Below the pieces are notes generated by a model, which searched no databases, was not told the DNA's origin, and saw only the letters and a list, made by a program, of their open reading frames with translations. A stretch of DNA of 64,000 nt, taken from positions 372,001 to 436,000 of the forward strand of contig NZ_JACYHB010000001.1 in assembly GCF_014837295.1 (NCBI RefSeq), given 5' to 3'. Below are positions 1-8,394 of this stretch, one piece after another (position 1 is the stretch's first letter; the number at the start of each line of letters is the position of its first letter). Source of the stretch: Cellulosimicrobium arenosum (GTDB taxonomy: Bacteria > Actinomycetota > Actinomycetes > Actinomycetales > Cellulomonadaceae). A program made the position numbers and the translations under genes.

Positions 1-551
1 CCCACGGTGCAGCCGGAGCCGAGCGTGATGTCCTGCCGGCTCGAGCGGCGTCCGACGGCCGAGCTGCAGCCGCCTCCGTCCACGAACCGGACGTAGTCGC
101 TCTCGCCGTTGCGGGGGACGAGGCGCAGCGGGGTCTTGGCGTGCCAGTGCGCGATCGCGTTGTGCACGCGGGACGGGTTGGACAGGCCACCATCGATCTC
201 GTAGGGGATGACCCCGTTCGGCCAGCGGAACTGCGCGCCGCTGATCCCGACGGCCTGGAGGATCTCCGCACCTTCTTCGTCCGAGGTGAGGGTGGCGACG
301 TCGCGCGCCTGGGCTTGCGCCACGGTGCCGATGACGATGTCGCCCTCGACGACCGCGAGCCCGTCGACCTCTGCCCACACCATGGGCAACGACGCGAAGC
401 CGTACCCGTCGACCAGCGCGGTCCCGCCGACCGGTCCGGTGGCCTGCTCGCACGCGGGGTGCTTGCCCGGTGGCGGCTTGGTGCCCGACGTCGTGCGTCT
501 GCTGCGGGTGGAGCCCGACGATCCGCTCCCCGTCGTCTTCTTCTCGGCCAT
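1..551 (-). CDS. Astacin-like (M12A) metalloprotease, cut by the window edge
   Basis: The minus strand is open from an ATG at 549-551 to the left edge, about 183 codons, so the 3' end is missing. Residues ~105-183 read like the first half of an astacin catalytic domain: RWPNGVIPYEI, AIAHWHAKTPLRLVPR, SDYVRFVDGGGCSSAVGR, then RQDITLGSGC. In the family the HEXXHxxGxxH zinc site follows at once, so it should lie just outside the window and catalysis cannot be confirmed. An AAGGAAG Shine-Dalgarno stretch precedes the ATG. The N-terminus is hydrophilic and Lys/Ser/Thr/Arg-rich with no signal peptide, odd for a normally secreted family. Family call is from motif order only. Confidence 0.75.
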   Translation of the reverse strand, partial: MAEKKTTGSGSSGSTRSRRTTSGTKPPPGKHPACEQATGPVGGTALVDGYGFASLPMVWAEVDGLAVVEGDIVIGTVAQAQARDVATLTSDEEGAEILQAVGISGAQFRWPNGVIPYEIDGGLSNPSRVHNAIAHWHAKTPLRLVPRNGESDYVRFVDGGGCSSAVGRRSSRQDITLGSGCTV

Positions 552-701
552 CGGATCTTCCTTCCTCGATCCACGGCGCGTGTGGCCCCGTCGTGGGCGG
601 AGCACGGCGCTCCTACGGAGAGGGAGGGGACGACGCCGCCCGGTGATGCGGCCCGGGATCGTCCGACCGCCCGGCGACGGGCCGTCGACGCGCCGAAGGC
701 C

Positions 702-1151
702 TCAGCCGCAGGTGTCGCAGACGCCCGTGGCGGGGAGCGTCATGAAGCACGTGGGGCACACGGGCGCCGGCCGCTCCGGCTCGGACGTGCGGCGCGCGGC
801 CGTCGTGCGAGGTGCCCGAGGCGTGGACGGCGCGGCGCGGCGCGCGCGCGGTGCCGGAGCCGGCGGCGCGGTGACAGGTCCGGTCGCGTCGAACCCACGC
901 TTGCGCAGGATCGTCACGGCGTCGACCGTGCTGCCCGCCAGCTCGTCGGCCGTGGCCGTGCGGCCCGTCGCGAACTTGTGCGCGACGCCGAGGACCGCCC
1001 GCGCGTCGTACTCGTGGCCTTCGTGCTCGAGCGACTCCCGGACCGTCCGCGTGAACCCGTAGACACCCAGGAAGTTCTGGGCCCCGCGGTCGTCGTACTC
1101 GGCGATCGCGGCGAGGATGTGCTGGCGGGTCACGGCGGAGAAGGTAGCCAT
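702..1151 (-). CDS. ScoMcrA-like N-terminal head domain protein with C-terminal zinc ribbon
   Basis: 149 aa. Residues ~1-92 (motifs VTRQHILAAIAEYD, FLGVYGF, YDARAVLGVAHKFATG, TVDAVTILRKRGF) resemble the N-terminal head domain of the modification-dependent nuclease ScoMcrA, which is fused there to sulfur/5mC-reading and HNH domains. Here the domain stands without a nuclease. A disordered Pro/Ala/Arg linker (~93-131) leads to a Cys4 zinc ribbon (C132, C135, C145, C148). DNA binding is plausible; the role is unknown. The ATG is set by a TAGGCT hexamer 6 nt upstream (leaderless). It stands alone, 103 bp downstream of a membrane-protein gene, with a hairpin between. Confidence 0.7.
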   Translation of the reverse strand: MATFSAVTRQHILAAIAEYDDRGAQNFLGVYGFTRTVRESLEHEGHEYDARAVLGVAHKFATGRTATADELAGSTVDAVTILRKRGFDATGPVTAPPAPAPRARRAAPSTPRAPRTTAARRTSEPERPAPVCPTCFMTLPATGVCDTCG

Positions 1152-1157
1152 CCCACG

Positions 1158-1163
1158 AGCCTA
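1158..1163 (-). promoter_or_regulatory. Leaderless -10 hexamer TAGGCT for the 702-1151 gene
   Basis: On the minus strand TAGGCT is followed by 6 nt and then the ATG at 1151. Transcription would begin at or next to the start codon. No Shine-Dalgarno sequence is present. Confidence 0.55.
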
Positions 1164-1201
1164 GTCCGGCCCCGGAGGGGCCCAGGACCCGGATGCGCGA
1201 C

Positions 1202-1229
1202 GGGCCCGTGTGGGGAAGGACACGGGTCC
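1202..1229 (-). terminator. Inverted repeat after the 1255-2049 gene
   Basis: CCCGTGT/ACACGGG arms extended by GG/CC and one wobble pair (about 10 bp, 8-nt loop), 26 bp past the stop of the membrane-protein gene. There is no U-tract, as is common for actinobacterial terminators. Confidence 0.5.
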
Positions 1230-1254
1230 GGCACCTGCCCCGGTGCCGCGTCGG

Positions 1255-2049
1255 TCAGGGCTGATCCTCCGGTGGACCGGAGGCGCGCCCGCCGAGCGCG
1301 GCCCGCACCCGCGCTCTGCGGGCGTAGTACTGCGGGCCGAAGCGACGGCGTGCCCGCGCGAGACGGCCGGGACGTCCCGCGTACCGCCGCCGTGCCCAGA
1401 ACGAGGAGGGCTTGGCGAGCCGGATCGCCCCGACGGTCGCGACCAGCGGCACGACGATGCCGATCAGCCCGGTCGCGAGCTTGCCCTTGAGCAGGCACAC
1501 GAACGCGAGCGCGAGGTGCGCGACGACGACGACCGTGTAGAGCGTCCAGAAGGACGAGCCGCCGGACGACGCGTCTGTCGTGACCCCGACGGGCGAGCCC
1601 GAGAACAGCAGCGCGGCCCCGAGCGCGCCGCCGACGAGGATCGCGTCGATCGACCGCTGCCCCTCCTCGCTCCAGTACACGTCGTCCAGGTAGAACCACA
1701 GCGCGAACTCGTCGAGCGCGAGCGCAGCGCCCGCTCCGAACAGGAGGGCGAGGAGCTCCGTCCACGGGTGCCCGGGGGAGTAGCGGAACTGGAGCATCCC
1801 GGTGAGGAGCACGAGCAGGATGCCCCACACCTGGTGGTGCACGTGCACGCCACCGATCGTCAGGTCGCCGAGGAGGCGCCGGCGCGGCCGTGCCCCGGTC
1901 GGCGCGGGCTCCTGCTCGGTCGAGGACCGCGCCCGGATCCGGCGCGTCACCGACCGCACGACGACGAACGTCACCACGAACCCGACCAGCGCGGCGAGCG
2001 CGGGCGAACGACCGGTGTCGACGACGTGCACCGTGAACCAGTCCACCTG
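1255..2049 (-). CDS. Conserved integral membrane protein of unknown function
   Basis: 264 aa from a GTG at 2047-2049. I prefer this to the ATG at 2082 because GGAGG lies 7-8 nt upstream of the GTG and the peptide then begins VDWFTVHVVDTG. About five to six hydrophobic segments are visible (for example ALAALVGFVVTFVVV, WGILLVLLTGMLQF, LLALLFGAGAALALDEF, ILVGGALGAALLFSG). A His-rich loop, GGVHVHHQVWG, sits before the second segment and LDEFALWFYLDD follows the third; these look like the conserved polar sites. The C-terminus is basic. I do not recognise an enzymatic family. A hairpin follows the gene, so it is probably monocistronic. Confidence 0.7.
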   Translation of the reverse strand, partial: QVDWFTVHVVDTGRSPALAALVGFVVTFVVVRSVTRRIRARSSTEQEPAPTGARPRRRLLGDLTIGGVHVHHQVWGILLVLLTGMLQFRYSPGHPWTELLALLFGAGAALALDEFALWFYLDDVYWSEEGQRSIDAILVGGALGAALLFSGSPVGVTTDASSGGSSFWTLYTVVVVAHLALAFVCLLKGKLATGLIGIVVPLVATVGAIRLAKPSSFWARRRYAGRPGRLARARRRFGPQYYARRARVRAALGGRASGPPEDQP

Positions 2050-2187
2050 CCCACCTCCGCGCCACGGTATCGTCGCGTCCATCCTCGAGGGTGATCGGCC
2101 GCGGGTCGACCGGGAGCCGGAGGTCGGCTGCTAGCGTGACCGGCGGATCCCACGGCGACCTCGCCGCGGTCGAGGACGGGAGAACCG

Positions 2188-3237
2188 ATGACCACGCCGG
2201 CGTCGGACCCGACCGAGGAGCCGACGATCGCGGCCGAGCACCGTTCTCCGCAGGACCCTGCACGGAGCCGGACCGTCCGCCCGGCCCGGACGATCCTGCT
2301 GCTCGTCGTGGCGCTCGCCCTGCTCGCCGCTCCGGCCTGGGTCCTCGCGACGACGGGCGACGTCGTCCGGCACCAGCACTGGGCGCTCGGCGCGCTCCTC
2401 GCGACGAGCGCCGGGGCGGGCCTCGTGCTGGTAGCACTCACGCTCCGGCGTGCCCGGCGACGCCGGGACCCCTGCGATGCGCCCGAGCGTGGTCGCCGGG
2501 TGTGGTCGAGCATCGGCGAGGGTGCGTGCGTGGTCCTGCTCGTCGGGATCGCCGCCGCCGTCGTGTGGGTCCGGCCTTTCCCCGCGACCGACCGGGCGCT
2601 CGCGGACCTCGAGAGCTCCGCCACCGTGGAGGTGCTGGAGACGGCGGGCTGGGTCGCGTTCGTGCCCAGCGACGACGCGGCGGCGACGGGTCTCGTGTAC
2701 TCCCCGGGGGCCCGGGTCGACGTGCGGGCCGCGGCGCACGTGCTGCGTCCGCTCGCCGAGGCCGGCTACGTCGTGGTCGCGCTCAAGGAGCCGCTCGGGA
2801 TCGCCGTCGCCTGGCCCGGCCAGTCGGGCACGGCGATCGCCGGGTTCGACGACGTGGACCGGTGGGCGGCGGGCGGCCACTCCCTCGGCGGGGTCGTCGC
2901 GTCGTCGTACGCCGCCGGGCACGAGGACGTCGTCGGCGCGCTGCTCCTGCACGGGTCCTACCCGGCGGGTGACATCAGCGGCGCGGACCTGCAGGTCACG
3001 TCGGTGTGGGGGTCGCGCGACGGACTGACGACACCGGACGCCGTCGAGGCCTCGCGCGCGGACCTGCCCGGCGACGCGACGTTCGTCGAGGTCGTCGGTG
3101 GCGTGCACGGGTTCTTCGCCGACTACGGGCCACAGCCTGGCGACGGGACGCCGACCATCACCCGCGACGACGCGCAGGCACAGGTCGTCGCCGCGAGCAT
3201 CGACGCGATGGATCGGCTCGCCGCCGACCGGGGCTGA
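2188..3237 (+). CDS. Membrane-anchored alpha/beta hydrolase
   Basis: 349 aa. Three hydrophobic segments occupy roughly residues 36-57, 65-86 and 112-129, followed by an extracytoplasmic alpha/beta-hydrolase domain. The nucleophile elbow is GHSLGG with Ser232. A late Asp in VWGSRDGLTTPD and His in VGGVHGFF are good candidates for the rest of the triad. The compact fold without a cap resembles the AB_hydrolase_5 type. The substrate is unknown. The start is supported by GGGAG 8 nt upstream. It is transcribed alone, and the DUF389 gene follows 169 bp later with its own ribosome binding site. Confidence 0.75.
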   Translation: MTTPASDPTEEPTIAAEHRSPQDPARSRTVRPARTILLLVVALALLAAPAWVLATTGDVVRHQHWALGALLATSAGAGLVLVALTLRRARRRRDPCDAPERGRRVWSSIGEGACVVLLVGIAAAVVWVRPFPATDRALADLESSATVEVLETAGWVAFVPSDDAAATGLVYSPGARVDVRAAAHVLRPLAEAGYVVVALKEPLGIAVAWPGQSGTAIAGFDDVDRWAAGGHSLGGVVASSYAAGHEDVVGALLLHGSYPAGDISGADLQVTSVWGSRDGLTTPDAVEASRADLPGDATFVEVVGGVHGFFADYGPQPGDGTPTITRDDAQAQVVAASIDAMDRLAADRG

Positions 3238-3406
3238 GCCGGCCGCGCCGAACCCTCCGGTCGGCGGTCGTCCGCACGGCTGGACACGCCGCACCGCGGA
3301 CCTCCACCCGGCGGCCGCGAGCCTGCGGGCAGGGCATACTGTCCTCGCCGCGGGGTCCTGCCCGCGGGGGACGCCCCACCGGGCCCGCACCTCTCGGAGG
3401 CCCCAG

Positions 3407-4489
3407 ATGGCCACGCAGTCCACGCCGCCCGTCGTGCCGGTCCCCGGCGAACTGCGACTCCCGCCGGGCGCGCGGCGCCGGTTCCTCGGCGTGCTCGTCC
3501 CGCCCGCCCAGCGCCGGGGGCTCGACGAGCTGTCCGACCGGCTCGACCTCGACGCCGGCGACGTACGGGCCAAGCGCTCGGCGTTCTGGGCGATGCTCCT
3601 GCTCTCGGGCCTCATCGCCGTCTGCGGCGTCGTCACGGACTCGACCGCGACGGTGATCGGGGCCATGATCATCGCGCCGCTCTCGACGCCGATCCTCGGC
3701 ATCGGGCTGGGAGTCGTCACGGGTCAGGGCCGCCTGGTGGGTCGCTCGGTCCTGTACGTGGTGACGGGGCTCGCTGCCGTCGTCGCGCTGGGGTGGCTCG
3801 TCGCGCTCGTCGTGCCGGACACGACGAGCGTCCTCGCGAACTCGCAGGTGACGGGGCGCACGTCGCCCGGGCTGCTGGACCTCGTCGCCGCGTTCGCGAC
3901 AGGGTTCGCCGGCTCGATCGCCCTCGCGCGCAAGGACCTGGCCGACGTGCTGCCGGGCATCGCCATCGCCATCTCGCTCGTCCCGCCCCTCGGTGTGGTC
4001 GGGGTGTGCCTCGGCGCGGGTGCGCCGTCGCTCGCGGCAGGCGCGCTGCTGCTGTTCTGCTCGAACGTCGTCGCGCTGGTCATCGCGTCCACTGTCGTGT
4101 TCACCGGTGCCGGGTACGCGGGCGACGCCGCCCGCGCGCGCCGCCTCGCCGACCCGACTCCGCGGCGGCGGCGCGCCTACCTCGCCGCGGCGGTCGCGCT
4201 GCTGGTCGTGGCGATCCCGATGGTCGCCAACACCGTCCAGGCCACGCTCGCGGACCTGTGGGCCGGCCAGACACGGGATGCGGCCGAGGCGTGGCTGGCG
4301 GACGACCCGGACGCCACCGTGGACGACGTGTCGTGGAACGGTACCGACCTCGTGGTCTCGGTCCGCACGCCGAACGATCTGCCCTCGGTGAGCCGGCTGC
4401 AGGACGCCGTCGACGACCTCGTGCCGTGGGACCCGGAGGTCGTCGTCGTGCACACCGTCGGTGAGCGTGTCGTCGGAACTACGGGGTGA
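3407..4489 (+). CDS. DUF389 family membrane protein
   Basis: 360 aa. The ATG at 3407 has CGGAGG 7 nt upstream; the frame is open further 5' but without a ribosome binding site. A cytoplasmic N-terminus precedes an SAFWAMLLLSGLIAVCGVVTDSTATVIGAMIIAPLSTPILG block, the hallmark of DUF389, given here in parts: STATVIGAMIIAPLSTPI is the signature. Several further helices follow, including GFAGSIALARKDLADVLPGI and IAISLVPPLGVVGV. The C-terminal ~90 residues are soluble. Function in bacteria is not established. A strong hairpin follows the stop. Confidence 0.8.
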   Translation: MATQSTPPVVPVPGELRLPPGARRRFLGVLVPPAQRRGLDELSDRLDLDAGDVRAKRSAFWAMLLLSGLIAVCGVVTDSTATVIGAMIIAPLSTPILGIGLGVVTGQGRLVGRSVLYVVTGLAAVVALGWLVALVVPDTTSVLANSQVTGRTSPGLLDLVAAFATGFAGSIALARKDLADVLPGIAIAISLVPPLGVVGVCLGAGAPSLAAGALLLFCSNVVALVIASTVVFTGAGYAGDAARARRLADPTPRRRRAYLAAAVALLVVAIPMVANTVQATLADLWAGQTRDAAEAWLADDPDATVDDVSWNGTDLVVSVRTPNDLPSVSRLQDAVDDLVPWDPEVVVVHTVGERVVGTTG

Positions 4490-4512
4490 CGACGGTGAGC
4501 TGAGACGGCCGA

Positions 4513-4550
4513 ACCGGCGGCAGGACCTCGCGCGAGACCCTGCCGCCGGT
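4513..4550. terminator. Bidirectional terminator hairpin between DUF389 and SDR genes
   Basis: A perfect 12-bp stem (4513-4524 with 4539-4550, ACCGGCGGCAGG) and a 14-nt loop lie between two convergent genes, 23 bp after the DUF389 stop. Confidence 0.7.
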
Positions 4551-4643
4551 GCCGACGTCTCATGGACGTCGACGGTCGGCGTCCCTGACCGCGACACAGC
4601 CTGGACTCGTGAAGCGGCCTCGCGGCGCCGAGGGCGACCTGGA

Positions 4644-5471
4644 TCAGGCCGCCGGGGTGCCCTGCGAGAGCTGTGCGAGGTGATCCCACTCCTCCCACAG
4701 CGCGAGCCGACGCTCGAGCTCGGGACGGATGAGCGCCAGCCCGTTCGCGCCGAACAGCACGCGCAGCGGCGGATTATCGGCGTCGGCAACGGCCAGGAGC
4801 GCCTGCCCGGCTGCGGCGGGGTCGCCCGGTGCGATGCCGGTGCCGGCAAAGCCCGCCATGACGCCGGCGCGCGCGTTGTCGTACTCGGGCAACTGTGGCG
4901 CAGCGGATCCGAGCTCGCTCGGGAAGGTGAGCGGCTCGACGAGGGTCACGTGGATCCCGTACTCAGCCACCTCACCGCTCAGCGCCTGGCTGAGCGCCTC
5001 GAGCGCCCACTTGGTGGCGTGGTAGCTGCCCATGGTGGGCAGCGACACCACTCCGCCCATCGACGAGATCTGGATGATCCGGCCGCTGCGCCGGGCACGC
5101 ATGGCGGGAAGCACCGCCTGCGACGCGTAGAGCGCACCGAAGTAGTTGACCTCCATCTGCGCGTGCGCCTGCGCGGAGGTGACCTCTTCGATGGCTCCCA
5201 TCACGGCCTGGCCGGCGTTGTTGACCAGGATGTCGATCGCACCGAACGCCTCCACTGCGGCCGCGATCGACTGGTGCACCGCGGTCTCGTCAGTCACGTC
5301 GAGCGCTAGCGGGTGCACCAGGTCGCCGTAGCCCTCGACGAGGAAGTCCAGCGACCCGATCGAGCGAGCGGTCGCGGCCACCCGGTCTCCGCGGGACAGC
5401 GCAGCGCTCGCCCACTGGGCGCCCAGCCCGCGCGATGCGCCGGTGATGAACCAGGTCTTGTTCGTCGTCAT
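4644..5471 (-). CDS. SDR family NAD(P)-dependent oxidoreductase
   Basis: 275 aa classical short-chain dehydrogenase. TGASRGLG at residues 10-17 binds the dinucleotide, NNAG follows strand 4, and the ISSMGG Ser with YHATK supply the catalytic Ser-Tyr-Lys. The length and layout match the 250-280 aa family, with a C-terminal extension (LERRLALWEEW) that may cover the active site. The substrate is not predictable. The gene is divergent from a TetR regulator 105 bp away, and two CGGAG-N6-CTCCG palindromes lie between them, so it is very probably the regulator's target. Confidence 0.88.
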   Translation of the reverse strand: MTTNKTWFITGASRGLGAQWASAALSRGDRVAATARSIGSLDFLVEGYGDLVHPLALDVTDETAVHQSIAAAVEAFGAIDILVNNAGQAVMGAIEEVTSAQAHAQMEVNYFGALYASQAVLPAMRARRSGRIIQISSMGGVVSLPTMGSYHATKWALEALSQALSGEVAEYGIHVTLVEPLTFPSELGSAAPQLPEYDNARAGVMAGFAGTGIAPGDPAAAGQALLAVADADNPPLRVLFGANGLALIRPELERRLALWEEWDHLAQLSQGTPAA

Positions 5472-5499
5472 CTCGGTCGATCTCCTTCATCCTCTGTTC

Positions 5500-5515
5500 C
5501 GGAGATACGTCTCCG
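5500..5515. promoter_or_regulatory. TetR-type operator 1 (CGGAG-N6-CTCCG)
   Basis: CGGAGATACGTCTCCG has 6-bp perfect arms. It lies 29 bp upstream of the SDR start and shares the CGGAG-N6-CTCCG pattern with a second copy 36 bp away. Confidence 0.65.
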
Positions 5516-5535
5516 TTACGAAAAAGCTAGCATAG

Positions 5536-5551
5536 CGGAGGTCCACCTCCG
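5536..5551. promoter_or_regulatory. TetR-type operator 2 (CGGAG-N6-CTCCG)
   Basis: CGGAGGTCCACCTCCG has 7-bp perfect arms. It lies 26 bp before the TetR start. The AT-rich stretch between the two operators (TTACGAAAAAGCTAGCAT) is the likely divergent promoter. Confidence 0.65.
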
Positions 5552-5576
5552 ATTCAGCCGTGCCCCGAGGAGCCTC

Positions 5577-6233
5577 GTGAACGCGCACCCGACAACTCCG
5601 CCGACCAATCAACGTGCGCGACGCAAGGACGCGATGCGCAACCGGGCGGCGCTCATCGCCGCAGGAGCTGAGCTGTTCGACGCCACTGGCCCTGTCCCGA
5701 CCCTCGACGACATCGCCCGCCGGGCCGGCGTCGGCGTCGGCACGGCATATCGGCACTTCCCGAACAAGTACGTGCTGGCGCAAGCGGTGCTCGCCGAGAC
5801 CATGGAGACGATGCTCGCGGCGGCCGAACGTGCAGCCCGATCCGATGACGCGATCACCGGCTTCTTCGACTTCTTCGCGGCAGTTCTCGAACCGCAGTCG
5901 AGCAAGCGAGCGCTGGCCACCCTGCTGCGCTGGGTACCCGACTCGGAGCCCGACGCCCGTGCCGTACAGAGCAGGGTGGAAAGGTGTATCGACACCCTCC
6001 TGCAGCGCGGTCGGGAGCAGCAGACGATCCGCTCCGATCTCACCGCGACCGACGTCGGCGTGCTGATGTCGGCGATGACTCACGTGATCGAAACGTTCGG
6101 CGGCACCCACCCCCGGCTCTGGAGGCGACTGCTCCCGGTGGTGGTGGACGGCATCCGGTCAGACTCCCCCACGCCGCTGACCGGGGCGCCGCTGAGCACC
6201 TCTGACTTTCTGCGTCAGCTCAGCGGGCAGTAG
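5577..6233 (+). CDS. TetR/AcrR family transcriptional regulator
   Basis: 218 aa from a GTG at 5577 with GAGGAG 5 nt upstream; longer in-frame starts would run into the operators and the divergent gene. The N-terminal HTH is clear: TLDDIARRAGVGVGTAYRHFPNKYVLAQAV is the canonical helix-turn-helix plus helix 4, quoted here as DIARRAGVGVGTAYRHFPNK. The C-terminal ligand/dimer domain is divergent, as expected. It probably represses itself and the divergent SDR gene through the palindromes at 5500-5551. The inducer is unknown. Confidence 0.88.
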   Translation: MNAHPTTPPTNQRARRKDAMRNRAALIAAGAELFDATGPVPTLDDIARRAGVGVGTAYRHFPNKYVLAQAVLAETMETMLAAAERAARSDDAITGFFDFFAAVLEPQSSKRALATLLRWVPDSEPDARAVQSRVERCIDTLLQRGREQQTIRSDLTATDVGVLMSAMTHVIETFGGTHPRLWRRLLPVVVDGIRSDSPTPLTGAPLSTSDFLRQLSGQ

Positions 6234-6405
6234 CCGTCGTGGGCGGGAGGTCTCCGTCCAACCACGAGAGCCCCGTAGGTGCAGCACAGGTTGACCACGG
6301 GGAGGTCGAGGAACCGCGAGGTTCTGGCAGGAGCTGAGCGAGCCCTCGCCCACGCCCAAGACGCCCTGGTGGGACAGGGTGCTCAGTGCGACGTGGGAGC
6401 CTGCC

Positions 6406-7548
6406 TCAGGCGACGTCGAGGTCGGCGTAGAGCGCGGCGTGGTCGGACGCGGCGTGCTGGGGTGCTGACATCGTGTCGTAGTGCTCGAAGAGGGTGCCGT
6501 TCGTGCCACCCCACACACCGCGCCGGAACACCGAGCCGCCGACGGTGCGCTCGAACAGCGCAGGGGAGAGCAGGACGTAGTCGATCTTCTGTCCTGCGGT
6601 CCCGTTGGCGTACGTGCCCGGCCGGCCGTCGCCCACGAACGCGGGGTGCGTGGTGACGTCGCGCAGGTCGGTGCGTTCGAGGAGCGGACGCAGCGGCACC
6701 GAGTCCGGGGTGTCGTTGAGGTCGCCCACCACGACGACGTTCTCCTGCCCCCGCGCCCGCAGGTCGCGGTAGATCGCCGCGACCCGGGACGCCTGCCGTC
6801 GGCGCGTCGCGTCGGACTCGCGCTGCGTGCCGTACCCCTTCGACTTGAAGTGGTTGACGAGGACGGTCAGGCGCGTCCCGCCTGCCGTCTCGACCGCGTA
6901 CTCCGGGCAGTCGCGGCCGAAGATCAGCCGCCCGCTGCTGTCGCGGTCGTCGACGTGCGTGCGGATGTCGCGCAGGGTTGCGCGCTTCGTGGTGAGCAGC
7001 CCGACGTCGATCCCGCGGTCGTCGTTGCCGTCGATCACCATGACGTGCGGGTACACGGGGCGACCCGTCCGGGTCACGACGCCGGCGTCCGTGAAGTGCT
7101 TGAGCGCGACGCGGCTCTCGGCCTCGACCACGGCGAGCACGTCCGCGTCGACGTCCGCGATGACCCGCGCGGTGTGCGCCATGGCGAGCTCGTCCACGCG
7201 GTCCTTGACGAGGTCGACCCACCCGACCCAGTCGCCCCGCCCGCTCGCCACGACCCGCGTCTCGGCCGTGCCGGCGGACAGCGAGCCGGTGCGCTTGAGC
7301 AACCGGCCTCGTACCTGGCGGAGCACCGCGAGGGCCGCCGAGTCCGACCGCAGCAGACCGAGCGTGGCGAGGTGGGCCAGGATCTGCTCGCGCACGTCCG
7401 GGGTGTACAGCTCCTCCTCGAGCAGACCCCCGAGCCGGGCGTGCGCGTCGAGCACGGTGCTGCCGCCGGCCCCGATCTGCCCGCTCATGGCGCGCGGGCG
7501 CTCGAACAGGTTCTCCACGTTGAACGTCCCGACCCGGATCGTGGCCAT
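6406..7548 (-). CDS. Endonuclease/exonuclease/phosphatase (EEP) family protein
   Basis: 380 aa metal-dependent phosphodiesterase fold. The motifs are GTFNVENLFERP at the start, VVEAESRVAL with the metal-binding Glu, LVNHFKSKG, VVVGDLNDTPDS (catalytic Asp/Asn), QKIDYVLLSP and a terminal SDHAAL. No signal peptide is present, so it is probably cytosolic. The substrate could be nucleic acid, a nucleotide or a phospholipid; the family does not say which. The ribosome binding site AAGGAG lies in the loop of a small hairpin directly before the ATG. There is no obvious operon partner. Confidence 0.85.
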   Translation of the reverse strand: MATIRVGTFNVENLFERPRAMSGQIGAGGSTVLDAHARLGGLLEEELYTPDVREQILAHLATLGLLRSDSAALAVLRQVRGRLLKRTGSLSAGTAETRVVASGRGDWVGWVDLVKDRVDELAMAHTARVIADVDADVLAVVEAESRVALKHFTDAGVVTRTGRPVYPHVMVIDGNDDRGIDVGLLTTKRATLRDIRTHVDDRDSSGRLIFGRDCPEYAVETAGGTRLTVLVNHFKSKGYGTQRESDATRRRQASRVAAIYRDLRARGQENVVVVGDLNDTPDSVPLRPLLERTDLRDVTTHPAFVGDGRPGTYANGTAGQKIDYVLLSPALFERTVGGSVFRRGVWGGTNGTLFEHYDTMSAPQHAASDHAALYADLDVA

Positions 7549-7569
7549 GGCAGGCTCCTTCCGCCTGCC
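7549..7569 (-). promoter_or_regulatory. Small hairpin presenting the EEP-gene ribosome binding site
   Basis: GGCAGG/CCTGCC arms enclose a 9-nt loop containing AAGGAG (minus strand), ending at the ATG. The stem is short, so a regulatory role is speculative. Confidence 0.3.
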
Positions 7570-7778
7570 GGGAGAGAGCGTGGACAGGACGGGATCGGGA
7601 CGTCCGCGCGGCGGAGGGGTCGGGCCACGGGATCACCGGTGCCGGGCCGCCCTGCCTGGTGGGTCGCGACGTGGACGGGCCCGCGGCGGTTGACCTCTCG
7701 CCCGCAGGCCTCGCGCGCCGACCGGTCCGTGGCACGGGCCGAGGAGCGGTTGCGGGCGGCGCTCGCGGACTGATCGCG

Positions 7779-8267
7779 TCAGGGCACCGCACGCCCGTGC
7801 GGGCCCGGGGCCGAGCCGCGGGGGTACAGGTCGCGGAACGCCGGCTCGTACGGCCTGCGCAGCAACCGCATGCCGGCCTCCTCGGGCGTGCGCCCGCCCT
7901 TGACCGCGTTGCACGGCTCGCACGCCGCGACGGCGTTGAGCCACGTCGTGGCGCCACCCTGGCAGCGGGGCACGACGTGGTCCATCGTCGTGGCCGTCCC
8001 GTCGCAGTACGCGCAGCGGCCGCGGTCGCGGCGCAGCAGCGACGCGCGCGAGTAGGGGACACGTCCCTGGCGCTCGTACACCCACTTGGTGTGCACGTAG
8101 CGCACGAGCTCGACCGACCGGGGACGCTGGTACGGGCCGAACGTCTCGCCCTCGACGGACTCGAAGACCTCGGCGACCCGGCGGTGCAGCATACGGATGG
8201 CGTGGCGGAGCGTGACACGGCCGAGCACCTGGGTCCTGCCCAGGTTGTAGATCACGACCTCGCTCAT
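7779..8267 (-). CDS. HNH endonuclease
   Basis: 162 aa from the ATG at 8267, chosen over 8291 because GGAG lies 8-9 nt upstream. Residues ~85-130 hold the HNH core: RDRGRCAYCDG (zinc knuckle), TTMDHVVPRCQGG (first His, Asp) and WLNAVAACEPCNAVKGGRTP (Asn, second zinc pair). The N-terminal ~80 residues (LGRVTLRHAIRMLHRRVAEV, YVHTKWVYERQG) match the common single-domain actinobacterial HNH proteins found outside restriction systems. No methylase or R-M partner is nearby, so its DNA substrate and role are unclear. Confidence 0.85.
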   Translation of the reverse strand: MSEVVIYNLGRTQVLGRVTLRHAIRMLHRRVAEVFESVEGETFGPYQRPRSVELVRYVHTKWVYERQGRVPYSRASLLRRDRGRCAYCDGTATTMDHVVPRCQGGATTWLNAVAACEPCNAVKGGRTPEEAGMRLLRRPYEPAFRDLYPRGSAPGPHGRAVP

Positions 8268-8394
8268 CCGGTCCGCTCCTTCACGCGCCACCGGGGCCGG
8301 TGCGTCACCGCCCCGGCCCGACGCTCTGCAGGCTAATCCGCCGCGGGCGTCACGTCCACGGTATAGAGGTGGTCGGTGTCGTCCGGCGGGGCGG

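Noticed and set aside
7570-7778. Short plus-strand frame ending with a protein-like tail near 7773
   Set aside because: No start codon with a ribosome binding site or leaderless hexamer, and the rest of the frame is the antisense of the EEP gene.
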